NCBI RefSeq assembly: GCF_000711965.1
Contig: NZ_JONS01000001.1
Span: 62,001 to 126,000 of the forward strand
Length of the DNA stretch: 64,000 nucleotides
Origin: Actinomyces israelii DSM 43320
GTDB lineage: Bacteria; Actinomycetota; Actinomycetes; Actinomycetales; Actinomycetaceae
Direction of reading: 5' to 3'
The notes beneath the pieces were generated by a model. That model worked only from the letters and a program-made list of their open reading frames with translations. It did not search any database and had not been told where the DNA came from. Shown piece after piece: positions 54,301 through 63,465 of the stretch. Numbering within the stretch: the first letter of the stretch is position 1; each line of letters opens with the position of its first letter. The position numbers and the translations under genes were made by a program.

Positions 54301-55158
54301 TCAGCCGATGCCCTCGTCCTCGACGTCCACGTAGCGCTCGGCGGGAGCCTTGTCGGCGCTCAGCGTCGCGGCGTAGTCGGGGACCTCCAGCTGCAGGGAG
54401 CGATCGGTGCGCTGGTAGCCGGTGGACGGCGGCCGCTTCGGGAACTTCATCTTGGGCCGGTCGACGTGGTGGTAGGGGATGGCATTGAGCATGTGGTGGA
54501 TCACGTTGATGCGCGCCTTGCGCTTGTCCTCGGACTCCACCACGTGCCAGCGCGCGGACTCGATGTCGGTGTGGACGAACATGTCGTCCTTGGCCCGCGA
54601 GTAGTCCTCCCAGCGGGTGACGGACTCCAGGTCGGTGGGAGAGAGCTTCCAGCGCCGCATAGGGTCGGTCAGGCGCGACTTGAACCTCTTGTACTGCTCC
54701 TTGTCGGACACGGAGAACCAGTACTTGAGCAGCAGAATGCCGTCGTCGACGAGCATCCGCTCGAAGATCGGGCACTGCTGCAGGAAGCGCCGGTGCTCCT
54801 CGGGGGTGCAGTAGCCCATCACGTGCTCCACGCCGCCCCGGTTGTACCAGGAGCGGTCGAACAGCCGGATCTCCCCCGCCGCGGGCAGGTGCTCGATGTA
54901 GCGCTGGAAGTACCACTGGGTCTGCTCGCGCTCGGTGGGCGCGGGAAGCGCGACCACCCGCGCAATACGGGGGTTGAGGTACTCGGTGATCCGTTTGATC
55001 GCCCCGCCCTTGCCCGCGGCGTCGCGGCCCTCGAATACCACGACGACCCGGGCTCCGGTGGACTTGACCCATTCTTGCATCTCGACCAGTTCCGCCTGCA
55101 GCCGCAGCAGCTCCGCCTCGTACAGGGAACGATCCATCTTGTGGTGCTTCTTCGCCAT
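54301..55158 (-). CDS. ppk2: Polyphosphate kinase 2 (PPK2)
   Basis: 285-residue P-loop kinase transferring phosphate between polyphosphate and nucleotides. Walker A FEGRDAAGKGGAIKR (about 42-56), lid and Walker B IRLFDRSWYNRGGVEHVMGY, quoted in full at 20 residues, and WKLSPTDLESVTRWEDYSRA are hallmarks of PPK2. Nucleotide preference (ADP versus GDP or AMP) is not assigned. ATG 55158 is 8 bases after CATACT (55171-55166), again a leaderless arrangement; ATG 55215 upstream is less likely. Confidence 0.95.
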   Translation of the reverse strand: MAKKHHKMDRSLYEAELLRLQAELVEMQEWVKSTGARVVVVFEGRDAAGKGGAIKRITEYLNPRIARVVALPAPTEREQTQWYFQRYIEHLPAAGEIRLFDRSWYNRGGVEHVMGYCTPEEHRRFLQQCPIFERMLVDDGILLLKYWFSVSDKEQYKRFKSRLTDPMRRWKLSPTDLESVTRWEDYSRAKDDMFVHTDIESARWHVVESEDKRKARINVIHHMLNAIPYHHVDRPKMKFPKRPPSTGYQRTDRSLQLEVPDYAATLSADKAPAERYVDVEDEGIG

Positions 55159-55165
55159 GTGCCCG

Positions 55166-55171
55166 AGTATG
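55166..55171 (-). promoter_or_regulatory. -10 hexamer CATACT of ppk2 (leaderless)
   Basis: Minus-strand CATACT, then seven bases, then ATG 55158. Confidence 0.4.
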
Positions 55172-55256
55172 GCACGGATCACGTCACCGCACAGGCTCTT
55201 CGCTGTCCTTTCCATGGCGGCATCCGGGCGGAAGGCCCGCAGGAGGGCCCCGCCCG

Positions 55257-56141
55257 TCAGTCGCGGATGCGCAGCGCCCAGAAGGCGACCGCGGCCGCGG
55301 CGGCCACGTTGAGGGAGTCCACTCCCCCGGCCATGGGGATGCGCACGACCTCATCGGCCGCGGCCAGGGCGCGCCGGGACAGCCCGTCGCCCTCGGTCCC
55401 CAGCACGACGGCGACCTTCGAGCCGGCCGCCGTGCACGCCGGCGAGGAGGCGAAGTCGTCCAGGCTCACCGAGTCCTCGCCCAGGGCCAGGGCCGCCACC
55501 GCGAAGCCGGCATCGTGCAGCTCATCCACAGCGGGCCAGCGGGCGATCCGCGTCCACGGCACCTGGAAGACGGCGCCCATGGACACCCGCACGCTGCGCC
55601 GGTACAGGGGGTCGGCGCACCGGGGGGTGACCAGGACGGCGTCGATGCCCAGCGCCGCCGCCGAGCGGAAGGCGGCGCCGACATTGGTGTGGTCGACCAG
55701 GTCCTCCAGCACGGCCACGCGCCGGGCGCCGCGCGAGCCGCGGGCGGAGGCGAGCAGCGCGCCGACGTCGGCCGGTGCGGGTCGGTTCATGGCCGCCAGG
55801 GCGCCGCGGTGCAGGTGGAAGCCGGTGATGGACTCCAGTACCTCCTCCGGCGCCAGGAACACGGGCACGTCCCCGCCGTCGTCCGCTCCCCCGCAGCCCA
55901 CGGCGGCGGCAATGAGGGGCCGCATCTGCTGGTAGTGGCGCTGGGCCATGAGGAAGGAGCGGGGCGCGTGGCCGGCCTCGACGGCGCGGGCGATGACCTT
56001 GGTGGACTCGGCCATGTACAGGCCCCGCTCGGTCTCCAGGCGGCGGCGCAGGGCGACGTCGGTCAGGCTCGTGTAGTCCGCGAGCAGGGCGGCCGGCCCG
56101 GGGCCGTCGGCCCCATCAGGGCTGTCGAGGCGGATGATCAC
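55257..56141 (-). CDS. TrmH/SpoU family RNA 2'-O-methyltransferase
   Basis: 294-residue SPOUT methyltransferase with an N-terminal substrate-binding domain (RRLETERGLYMAESTKVIAR) and the three SpoU motifs: NVGAAFRSAAALGIDAVL, VAVVLGTEGDGLS and IPMAGGVDSLNVAAAAAVAF. Target is rRNA or tRNA, not determined. GTG 56141 overlaps the stop of the ABC exporter gene upstream by 4 bases (GTGA), making it the third gene of that operon, though functional linkage is not evident. Confidence 0.92.
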   Translation of the reverse strand: MIIRLDSPDGADGPGPAALLADYTSLTDVALRRRLETERGLYMAESTKVIARAVEAGHAPRSFLMAQRHYQQMRPLIAAAVGCGGADDGGDVPVFLAPEEVLESITGFHLHRGALAAMNRPAPADVGALLASARGSRGARRVAVLEDLVDHTNVGAAFRSAAALGIDAVLVTPRCADPLYRRSVRVSMGAVFQVPWTRIARWPAVDELHDAGFAVAALALGEDSVSLDDFASSPACTAAGSKVAVVLGTEGDGLSRRALAAADEVVRIPMAGGVDSLNVAAAAAVAFWALRIRD

Positions 56142-58132
56142 GAGCGGCGCGCGCCCCTGGAGTCGCGGCCGACGTCGGCGAGCAGCGGGTTGCGCTCGGC
56201 CGCGGGGGCCTCGGCGACGGCGGGACCGTGGAACTGGCTCTGGTAGAGTTCGTAGTAGGCGCCGCGGGCGGCGATGAGCTCGTCGTGGCTGCCCTGCTCG
56301 ACAATGTCGCCGTGCTCCATGACCAGGATGATGTCCGCGTCGCGGATGGTGGACAGGCGGTGGGCGATGACGAAGCTCGTGCGGCCCTCGCGCAGCCCCA
56401 CCATGGCCTTCTGGACGAGCAGCTCGGTGCGGGTGTCCACCGAGCTGGTCGCCTCGTCCAGCACCAGGATCTGCCGGTCGGCCAGGAAGGCGCGCGCGAT
56501 CGTGATGAGCTGCTTCTCCCCTGCGGAGACGCCCGCGCCGGAGTCGTCGATGACGGTGTCGTAGCCCTCGGGCAGGGCCCGCACAATGTGGTCGACGCTG
56601 GCGGCCCTCGCGGCGGCGAGGACCTGGTCCCGGGTGGCGCCGTCGGCGCCGAAGGCGATGTTCTGGCCGATCGTGCCCTCGAAGAGCCACGTGTCCTGGA
56701 GGACCATGCCGATCTGCCCGCGCAGCTCGTCGCGCGACAGCTCGCGCGTGTCGACGCCGTCGAGGGTGATGGCGCCGGACTGGGGGTCGTAGAAGCGCAG
56801 CAGGAGGTTGACCAGGGTCGTCTTGCCGGCGCCGGTGGGGCCGACGATGGCGACGGTCTGCCCGGGCTCGACCACGAGGTTCAGGTCCGTGATGAGCTCG
56901 GTGCCGGGGCTGTAGGAGAAGCGGACGTGGTCGAAGACGACGCGGCCGGCGACCCGCTCCGGGAGGGAGGCGGCGGCCGTGTCGGTCTCCTCGGGCGCGT
57001 CCATGATCTCGAAGACGCGCTCGGCGCTGGCGGCCCCGGACTGCAGGAGGTTCGTCATGGAGGCGAGCTGGGTGATGGGCTGGGTGTACTGCTGGGAGTA
57101 CTGGATGAAGGCCTGGACGTCGCCGAGCGTCATGGTGCCGCTGGTGATCTTGATGCCGCCGACGACGGCGATGATCACGAAGTTGAGGTTGGCCACCACG
57201 CGCATGGCCGGCTGGATGGTGCCGGAGATCCACTGGGCCCTGTAGGAGCCCTCGTAGAGGCGGGCGTTCTCCGTCTCGAAGAGGCGGTTGAAGGTCTCCT
57301 CGGAGCTGAACAGGGCGACGGCCTCGCGCCCGGTGAAGGCCTCCTCGACGACGCCGGACACCTTCCCGGTGGCGTCCCACTGCTCGGTGAAGTGGGGCCG
57401 GGCCCTGCGGGCGATCAGGAGGGTGATGGCCGCGGCGACCGGGAGGGTCACCAGGGCGACCAGGGAGAGCTGCACGGAGACGGTGAGCATCATGGCGAAG
57501 ACGCCGACGACCGTGATGACCGAGTTGAGCGCCTGGGAGAGGGTCTGCTGGAGCGTCTGGGTGACGTTGTCGACGTCGTTGGTCACGCGCGAGAGCATGT
57601 CGCCGCGCGAGCCGCGGTCGATGTAGGACAGGGGCATGCGGGTGAGCTTGTCCTCGACCTCGGCGCGCATGCGCCTGCCGGTGCGCTGGACGACGCCGGC
57701 CAGGATCCGCCCCTGGATCCACAGGAAGACCGCGGAGGCGAGGTAGAGGGCGAGAACCTGCAGGAGGACGACCATGAGGGCGCGGGTGTCGAGCCCGCGG
57801 CCGACGACGACGTCGTAGGCGGAGAGCATGTCGGCGTAGCCGTCCTGCCCGCCGTCTCGCAGCACCTGGGCGAGCTGGTCGCCGGCCAGGCCGTCGGGCA
57901 GGCCGCGTGCGCCCAGGAGCGTGCCGAGGACGCCCTCGAAGATGATATTGGTGGCGCGGGCCAGCACCCTGGGGGCGACGACGTTGAGGACGACCGCCAC
58001 GGCGGTGAGGGTGACGACAGCAGCGATGCGCCACCGCTCGGGGCTCAGCTCGCCAAGGAGCCGCCTCCAGGTGCCGGTGAAGTTCTTGGCCTTCTCGGTG
58101 GGGGCCGCGGCGGGCCCGGGTCCCTGGCTCAT
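56138..58132 (-). CDS. ABC exporter subunit, TMD-NBD half-transporter (canonical catalytic Glu)
   Basis: 664-residue half-transporter. Six membrane segments occupy about residues 35-350 with a long extracellular loop near 60-120. NBD: Walker A GPTGAGKTT, Q-loop GMVLQDTWLFEGT, a degenerate signature VSAGEKQL in place of LSGGQ, Walker B ILVLDEATSSVD with the catalytic Glu, and H-loop VIAHRLST. It overlaps the partner gene (58129-59901) by 4 bases. The complementary degeneracies of the two NBDs indicate a heterodimeric exporter of the LmrCD/BmrCD type for drugs, lipids or peptides. Confidence 0.94.
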   Translation of the reverse strand: MSQGPGPAAAPTEKAKNFTGTWRRLLGELSPERWRIAAVVTLTAVAVVLNVVAPRVLARATNIIFEGVLGTLLGARGLPDGLAGDQLAQVLRDGGQDGYADMLSAYDVVVGRGLDTRALMVVLLQVLALYLASAVFLWIQGRILAGVVQRTGRRMRAEVEDKLTRMPLSYIDRGSRGDMLSRVTNDVDNVTQTLQQTLSQALNSVITVVGVFAMMLTVSVQLSLVALVTLPVAAAITLLIARRARPHFTEQWDATGKVSGVVEEAFTGREAVALFSSEETFNRLFETENARLYEGSYRAQWISGTIQPAMRVVANLNFVIIAVVGGIKITSGTMTLGDVQAFIQYSQQYTQPITQLASMTNLLQSGAASAERVFEIMDAPEETDTAAASLPERVAGRVVFDHVRFSYSPGTELITDLNLVVEPGQTVAIVGPTGAGKTTLVNLLLRFYDPQSGAITLDGVDTRELSRDELRGQIGMVLQDTWLFEGTIGQNIAFGADGATRDQVLAAARAASVDHIVRALPEGYDTVIDDSGAGVSAGEKQLITIARAFLADRQILVLDEATSSVDTRTELLVQKAMVGLREGRTSFVIAHRLSTIRDADIILVMEHGDIVEQGSHDELIAARGAYYELYQSQFHGPAVAEAPAAERNPLLADVGRDSRGARRS

Positions 58133-59901
58133 GCCGCCTCCTGCGCGCTGATCTGGGACAGGACGATCTCGGCGTAGGTCGGGCAGCCGGTCATGAGCTC
58201 GTCATGGGTGCCGATGCCGACGACGTGCCCCTCGTCGAGGACGACGATCTGGTCGGCGCCCCGGATGGAGGCCACGCGCTGGGCGACGATCACGACCGTG
58301 GCCCCACCGGTGGCCCTGGGCAGGCCGGCGCGCAGGCGCGCGTCGGTGGCGTAGTCCAGGGCGGAGAAGGCGTCGTCGAAGATGTAGACGCCCGCCTCGC
58401 GCACGAGGGCGCGGGCGATGGCGAGGCGCTGGCGCTGCCCGCCGGAGAAGTTGACGCCCCCGGAGTCGACCTCGTGGTCGAGGCCGTCGTCGAGGCCCTG
58501 GACGAAGCCCGCGGCCTGGGCGGCCTCGAGGGCGCTCCACAGCTCGGCGTCGGTGGCGTCCTGCCTGCCGTGCCGGAGGGTGGAGCGGATGGTGCCGGAG
58601 AACAGGTAGGCCTTCTGGGGCACGGTGGCGACGGCCCGGCGCAGCTCGACGGGGTCGAGGTCGCGCACGTCGACGCCGTCGAGACTCACCGCCCCCTCGG
58701 TGACGTCGAGCAGGCGGGGCAGGAGGTTGACCAGCGTCGTCTTGCCCGAGCCGGTGGAGCCGATGAAGGCGGTCGTGGTGCCCGGGGCCATGTCGAGGGT
58801 GATGTCGGCCAGGACGCGGGAGGCGGCGCCCGGGTAGCGGAAGGTGACGCCGTCCAGGCGGACGCGGCGCCCGCGGCCCGGCCCGGCGGCGACAGGCAGG
58901 TGCGCGGGCTCGGCCGGGGCCCTGATGGCGGGTTCGACGGCGAGGACCTCCTGGAAGCGGTCGGCCGCGACCTGGGCGCGCGGCAGGAGCGTCACGAGCA
59001 TGACGGCGATAATGACCGAGAAGAGGATCTGCATCATGTAGTTGAGGAAGGCCGTGAGGTCGCCGACCTCCATCTGGCCGTCGCCGATGCGCAGCCCGCC
59101 GAACCACATGACGCCCAGGGAGGCGAGATTCATAATGATCGTGACCGAGGGGAAGAGCAGGGCGAAGAGGTAGCCGATGCGCAGGGACGTGTCGGTCAGC
59201 TCGTCGTTGGCGCGGGCGAAGACCTCGCCGCGCTCCTTCTGGCGCACGAAGGCGCGGATGACGCGCACGCCCTGGATCTGCTCGCGCATGACCAGGTTGA
59301 CGCGGTCGATGCGGTCCTGCATGGTGCGGAAGCGCGGCAGAAGGCGGCCGGCGAGGACGCCGACGACGGCGAGCAGCAGGGGGATGAGCACGAGCAGCAG
59401 GGAGGACAGGGGCACGTCCACGCGCAGGGCCATCACCGTGCCGCCCACGAGCATGATCGGCGCCATGAGCATCATGGTCGCGACCATGAAGACGACCATC
59501 TGGATCTGCTGGATGTCGTTGGTGGAGCGCGTGATGAGTGAGGGGGCGCCGAAGCGCGAGACCTCCTCGAGGTTGAAGCGCTGGACGTGGCCGAAGATGT
59601 CCTTGCGCATCTGCCGGCCGAGCCCCATGGAGGCCCTGGCCGCGAGGTAGGCCCCGACAATGGCGACGCTCCCCTGGACGACCGTGATGGCGAGCATCTG
59701 GGCGCCGAGGCTCCAGATCTTGTTCGTGTCACCGGCCACGACGCCGTCGTTGATAATGCCGGCGTTCAGGGTCGGCAGGGACAGCGCCGCGATCGTCTCG
59801 ACGATCTTGAGCAGCAGGATCGTCAGCAGAAAACCCCTGTAGGGGCCCAGATAGCGACGAAGGGTCGTGAGCAGCACACCAGGGAGACTAAGACCGTTCA
59901 T
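58129..59901 (-). CDS. ABC exporter subunit, TMD-NBD half-transporter (degenerate Walker B)
   Basis: 590-residue half-transporter with six membrane helices (about 18-310) and an NBD: Walker A GSTGSGKTT, TVPQKAYLFSGT, canonical signature FSGGQRQRLAIARALV and Walker B YIFDDAFSALD in which the catalytic Glu is Asp. The H-loop is replaced by VIVAQRVAS (Gln for His). It therefore contributes the good signature but a weak catalytic site, pairing with the 664-residue subunit. ATG 59901 has AGGA upstream and is the first gene of the operon. Confidence 0.94.
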   Translation of the reverse strand: MNGLSLPGVLLTTLRRYLGPYRGFLLTILLLKIVETIAALSLPTLNAGIINDGVVAGDTNKIWSLGAQMLAITVVQGSVAIVGAYLAARASMGLGRQMRKDIFGHVQRFNLEEVSRFGAPSLITRSTNDIQQIQMVVFMVATMMLMAPIMLVGGTVMALRVDVPLSSLLLVLIPLLLAVVGVLAGRLLPRFRTMQDRIDRVNLVMREQIQGVRVIRAFVRQKERGEVFARANDELTDTSLRIGYLFALLFPSVTIIMNLASLGVMWFGGLRIGDGQMEVGDLTAFLNYMMQILFSVIIAVMLVTLLPRAQVAADRFQEVLAVEPAIRAPAEPAHLPVAAGPGRGRRVRLDGVTFRYPGAASRVLADITLDMAPGTTTAFIGSTGSGKTTLVNLLPRLLDVTEGAVSLDGVDVRDLDPVELRRAVATVPQKAYLFSGTIRSTLRHGRQDATDAELWSALEAAQAAGFVQGLDDGLDHEVDSGGVNFSGGQRQRLAIARALVREAGVYIFDDAFSALDYATDARLRAGLPRATGGATVVIVAQRVASIRGADQIVVLDEGHVVGIGTHDELMTGCPTYAEIVLSQISAQEAA

Positions 59902-59999
59902 TGAACACTGTCCTGATCTCCCCGGCGGCGGAGGCGTTTTGGGACGCGGTTCACGCCGTTGATCAATGCGACCGGCGCGAGCAGCGTGAGCGAGGCGGC

Positions 60000-61157
60000 T
60001 CAGCCGCGGTGGCTGGTGGGCGGCATCGACGGGGGGTAGCCGTCGCCCGGCCGGGAGCCGTAGCGGCCGCGAGCGCCCTCCGAGGGGCGGTCGTCGGACG
60101 CCTCCTGGGAGGCGGACTCGGCCTCGCCGCGGGCCTGCGCCAGCGCCTCCTCGGGCGTCTGGAGGTTGGTGGCCGCCAGGTCGGAGGCGATGTCGAGGCC
60201 GGAGCTCATGCCGGACAGGTCGACCCTGACGTTGTCCGACCCGGAGCTGAAGGCGCTCGAGCCCGGGCCCGACGGCGGCCTGCCGCCCAGCGCGCCGGCG
60301 ATGCCGTCCAGGGCGGCGGTGAACTCGGTGGGGACGATCCACATCTTGGAGCTGTTGCCGTTGGCGATCTTGGGCAGGGTCTGCAGGTACTGGTAGGCCA
60401 GCAGCTTGGGGTCGGCGTTGCCGCGGTGGATGGCGTCGAAGACCTGGAGGATGGCGCGGGACTCGCCCTGGGCCTTGAGGATCGCGGACTGGGCCTGGCC
60501 CTCGGCTCGCAGGATGGCGGACTGCTTGTCGCCCTCGGCGGTCAGGATCTGGGACTGCTTGACGCCCTCGGCGGTCAGGATCGCGGCACGGCGGTCGCGC
60601 TCGGCGCGCATCTGCTGCTCCATGGCGCCCTGGATGGAAGCGGGCGGGTCGATGGACTTCAGCTCGACATTGCCCACGCGGATGCCCCAGCGGCCGGTCG
60701 CCTGGTCCAGGACGCCGCGCAGCTGTCCGTTGATCTGGTCGCGGCTGGTCAGCGTCTGCTCCAGGTCCATGGCGCCGATGACGTTGCGCAGCGTGGTGAC
60801 GGTCAGCTGCTCGATGGCCTGCAGATAGTTGGAGATCTCGTAGGTGGCGCGCATGGGGTCGGTCACCTGGTAGTAGATGACCGAGTCGATGGACACCACG
60901 AGGTTGTCGGAGGTGATCACCGGCTGCGGCGGGAAGGAGACCACCTGCTCGCGCAGGTCCACCGTATTGCGCACGCGGTCGATGAAGGGCATGAGGAAGT
61001 GCATGCCGGCGCCGTACTCGGCCTGGAACTTCCCCAGCCGCTCCACAATGATCGCGTAGGACTGCGGGACGATCCGCACCGCGCGGAAGATGGCGATGAC
61101 GATGAACAGCGCCAGCAGCAGAAGGATGATGATCGGGACAATGGCGAAGTCGTTCAC
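60000..61157 (-). CDS. SPFH/band 7 (stomatin/QmcA-like) membrane protein
   Basis: 385-residue protein with one N-terminal membrane helix (VPIIILLLLALFIVIAIF) followed by an SPFH domain: AIIVERLGKFQAEYGAGMHF, DLREQVVSFPPQPVIT and GIRVGNVELKSIDPP. A coiled-coil-like repeat follows, containing four variations on ILTAEGVKQSQ / ILRAEGQAQSA (about 190-235). The tail is Ser/Gly/Pro-rich and disordered. Such proteins form ring or cage-like membrane microdomain scaffolds and pair with NfeD proteins, here the next upstream gene. GTG 61157 follows GGAGA. Confidence 0.92.
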   Translation of the reverse strand: MNDFAIVPIIILLLLALFIVIAIFRAVRIVPQSYAIIVERLGKFQAEYGAGMHFLMPFIDRVRNTVDLREQVVSFPPQPVITSDNLVVSIDSVIYYQVTDPMRATYEISNYLQAIEQLTVTTLRNVIGAMDLEQTLTSRDQINGQLRGVLDQATGRWGIRVGNVELKSIDPPASIQGAMEQQMRAERDRRAAILTAEGVKQSQILTAEGDKQSAILRAEGQAQSAILKAQGESRAILQVFDAIHRGNADPKLLAYQYLQTLPKIANGNSSKMWIVPTEFTAALDGIAGALGGRPPSGPGSSAFSSGSDNVRVDLSGMSSGLDIASDLAATNLQTPEEALAQARGEAESASQEASDDRPSEGARGRYGSRPGDGYPPSMPPTSHRG

Positions 61158-61293
61158 GCGAGATGTCTCCTGACGTGGTTGGAATGGTCTGTCATGCTGA
61201 TCGGGTCCGAGTCGGACCGGGAGGCCGGCGCCCGCGCACGACGGCCCGCCCGCCCCGGGGCGTCCGGCGCACCGTTCACCCGGTGTCCCTGGC

Positions 61294-61758
61294 TCACGCC
61301 GGCTGCGCGCCTGCGGGGGCTCCCGCCGGAGCCACCACGGCGATGGCGCCGTCGATGTCGGTCACGCGCACGGGATCGCCCACGCTCAGGCGCGAGACCC
61401 CGCCGTTCTCCTTGGACAGGCGGGCGCTCCACTCCTCGCCGCCCAGGCGGACGCGCCCCCCGTGGGCGTCCACGGCCGTCAGCGCGACGGCCTCGCGCCC
61501 GATGAGGCCCTCGGCGTTGGTCCGCGCGTCGGGTGACCCCCTGGTCAGGCGGCGCCTCGCCCAGGGCCTGACGGCCACCAGGAGGAGCACCGAGACGATG
61601 GCGAAGACGAGGGCCTGGACCCACAGGGGGCCGCCGAGGGCGGCCGCGGCGGCGCCCCCGAGCGCTCCGCCTGCGAGCATGAGGAACGTCAGGTCAACGG
61701 TGAGCGTCTCAACGACGCCCATCACCAGGGATGCGCCAAGCCACCAGAGCCAAGCCAT
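61294..61758 (-). CDS. NfeD family membrane protein
   Basis: 154-residue protein with about three membrane helices (WLWWLGASLVMGVVETL, LTFLMLAGGALGGAAAAAL, VQALVFAIVSVLLLVAVRPW) and a C-terminal OB-fold: NAEGLIGREAVALTAVDAHG, RVRLGGEEWSARL and GDPVRVTDIDGAIAVV. This is the short NfeD1b type that accompanies SPFH proteins. ATG 61758 follows AGGAGG. It lies 136 bases ahead of the SPFH gene. Confidence 0.92.
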   Translation of the reverse strand: MAWLWWLGASLVMGVVETLTVDLTFLMLAGGALGGAAAAALGGPLWVQALVFAIVSVLLLVAVRPWARRRLTRGSPDARTNAEGLIGREAVALTAVDAHGGRVRLGGEEWSARLSKENGGVSRLSVGDPVRVTDIDGAIAVVAPAGAPAGAQPA

Positions 61759-61799
61759 TGGATTCCTCCTAGTGTGAGATGCGACGCCCGAGCCGTGGC

Positions 61800-62612
61800 T
61801 CAGGCGGTGTGCCGGCCCGTGGGGCCGGCGGGGACCCCGCGCGCGGTGTAGCGGCCGCGGTCCTGGCCGATCTCCAGCGGCAGGCCGAAGGTCGCCGACA
61901 TGACGGGGCCGGTGAGGACCTCGGGCAGGGGGCCGGCGGCCACCACCTGGCCGCCGCGCAGCGCGAGGGCGTGGGTGAAGCCGGTCGGGATCTCCTCGAG
62001 GTGGTGGGTCGCCATGAGCATCAGCGGCGCCCCCGGTCCGGAGATGATATCGGTCAGGGCGGCCAGCAGCTGCTCGCGGCCGCCGACGTCGAGGCCCGCG
62101 GCGGGCTCGTCCAGGATGAGGAGCTCGGGGTCGGGCATGAGCGCGCGGGCGATCTCGACCCGCTTGCGCTCCCCGGAGGACAGGGTGGCCCAGGCGCGCC
62201 CGGCCAGCTCGCCGGCGCCGAGCGCATCCAGCAGGGCGCGTGCGCGCTCGATGTCGAACTCGTCGTACGCCTCGCGCCACACGCCGATGCGCCCGTAGGA
62301 GGCGGACAGCACGATGCTCAGCACGGGCTCTCCCCCCAGGACCCGGCCGGCCAGGGCCGAGGAGCACAGGCCGATGCGGGGATGGAGCTCGGAGACGTCC
62401 ACGCGCCCCATCCGCTCGCCCAGGACCTCGACCGTCCCCGAGGAGGGGAACAGGCGCGCCGCGGCGATGCGGCAGACGGTGGTCTTCCCGGCCCCGTTGG
62501 GCCCCAGCAGCACCCAGTGCTGCCCCTCCTCGACGCCCCAGCTCATGTGGGCGAGGATCTGCGTGGTCCCACGGTGGAGCGAGACGTCGTCGAGGCGGAG
62601 CACGGTGGTCAT
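61800..62612 (-). CDS. ABC transporter ATP-binding protein (ModF/YlmA-like, stand-alone)
   Basis: 270-residue single ABC ATPase: Walker A LLGPNGAGKTTVCR, signature LSSGERKRVEIARALM, Walker B LLILDEPAAGLDVGG and H-loop MLMATHHLEEIP. The CSSALAGRVLGGEPVLSIVL stretch is typical of stand-alone iron/molybdate-type ATPases lacking a neighbouring permease. No permease is adjacent, so the partner or role is unknown. ATG 62612 sits 8 bases after TAGGGT, consistent with leaderless initiation. Confidence 0.88.
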   Translation of the reverse strand: MTTVLRLDDVSLHRGTTQILAHMSWGVEEGQHWVLLGPNGAGKTTVCRIAAARLFPSSGTVEVLGERMGRVDVSELHPRIGLCSSALAGRVLGGEPVLSIVLSASYGRIGVWREAYDEFDIERARALLDALGAGELAGRAWATLSSGERKRVEIARALMPDPELLILDEPAAGLDVGGREQLLAALTDIISGPGAPLMLMATHHLEEIPTGFTHALALRGGQVVAAGPLPEVLTGPVMSATFGLPLEIGQDRGRYTARGVPAGPTGRHTA

Positions 62613-62619
62613 GGGCCCT

Positions 62620-62625
62620 ACCCTA
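62620..62625 (-). promoter_or_regulatory. -10 hexamer TAGGGT of the stand-alone ABC ATPase gene (leaderless)
   Basis: Minus-strand TAGGGT, then AGGGCCC, then ATG 62612. The AGGG could alternatively be read as a weak ribosome binding site. Confidence 0.4.
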
Positions 62626-62698
62626 TCGTGCAAGGGTGACTTGAGTCCCACGTCCACGGCCGCAGACTGTCGCGGGGCACGGTCGCCGCCGCAGCGGC

Positions 62699-62704
62699 TA
62701 GGGT
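62699..62704 (+). promoter_or_regulatory. -10 hexamer TAGGGT of the gene at 62713 (leaderless)
   Basis: TAGGGT is followed by eight bases and GTG 62713, with no Shine-Dalgarno. Confidence 0.4.
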
Positions 62705-62712
62705 GCAGCGCC

Positions 62713-63432
62713 GTGAGCCTCTTCGACCTGCCCGCATCCGTCGTCCTGGCCCTGTGGGCGCCTCTGCCCTCCTCCCGCGGCACCGCCGTCGTCGAGGGCC
62801 CCGACGGCGCTCATGAGGTCGATGACTCGGCCTCCCCGTGGGGGCTGGGGCGGCTGCCGCTGGAGCGGTGGCTGACGGCCTTCGGCTCGCTGGGGCGGGC
62901 CTGCGCGGCGCTCGTCTCCCCCGCCGATCCGCTGCCCGGCCTGGCCGCCGCCGTCGACGCCGGCGAGTGCGTCCTGCTCGAGGCGACCACCGGCCGCAGG
63001 GTGCTGCTCATCCCGGAGGGGGCCGGCACGAGCGCGGTGTGGCGGGCCGAGGAGCTGCTGACTCCTCCGCCTCCGCTCGACGCCGGGCAGGCCCGCCGGG
63101 ACGTCCACGCGGCCACGCAGGAGGCGATCGACGCCCTCACCGAGCTGGACCTCGCCCGCGAGCGCCCCGACCTCGCCGACACCCTCACCGACCTGGTGAC
63201 CGCGGTGATCGACCCGCGCCTCCTCCCGCCGTCCCTGGACGCCAGGCGCCGCACCCTGCTGGAGCGCTCGCTGCGGCTGGCGGCGATCTGCGAGCTGGCC
63301 CTGGCCGACGACGGCGCCTCGGCGACGGCCCTCCAGGCCGGGCGCCGCGCGCAGGTGCTGCGCCCGCTGCTGACGACGGCGCGCCGCGGGGTCGCGGCCG
63401 CGACCGAGTGGTGGGGGCCGCGGCAGTCGTGA
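62713..63432 (+). CDS. Hypothetical actinobacterial protein beside glgA
   Basis: 239-residue soluble, Ala/Leu-rich protein. The N-terminal half (SVVLALWAPLPSSRGTAVVE, WGLGRLPLERWLTAFGSLGR, VLLEATTGRRVLLIPEG) looks like a compact alpha/beta domain; the C-terminal half is helical (RPDLADTLTDLVTAVIDPRL, LERSLRLAAICELALAD). No known family was recognised. GTG 62713 is chosen from the leaderless pattern and because the sequence is coding-like from that point. It converges with the glycogen synthase gene. Confidence 0.7.
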   Translation: MSLFDLPASVVLALWAPLPSSRGTAVVEGPDGAHEVDDSASPWGLGRLPLERWLTAFGSLGRACAALVSPADPLPGLAAAVDAGECVLLEATTGRRVLLIPEGAGTSAVWRAEELLTPPPPLDAGQARRDVHAATQEAIDALTELDLARERPDLADTLTDLVTAVIDPRLLPPSLDARRRTLLERSLRLAAICELALADDGASATALQAGRRAQVLRPLLTTARRGVAAATEWWGPRQS

Positions 63433-63465
63433 CGACGGCGGCGGCCCCCTGCCGCGGGACCGGGC

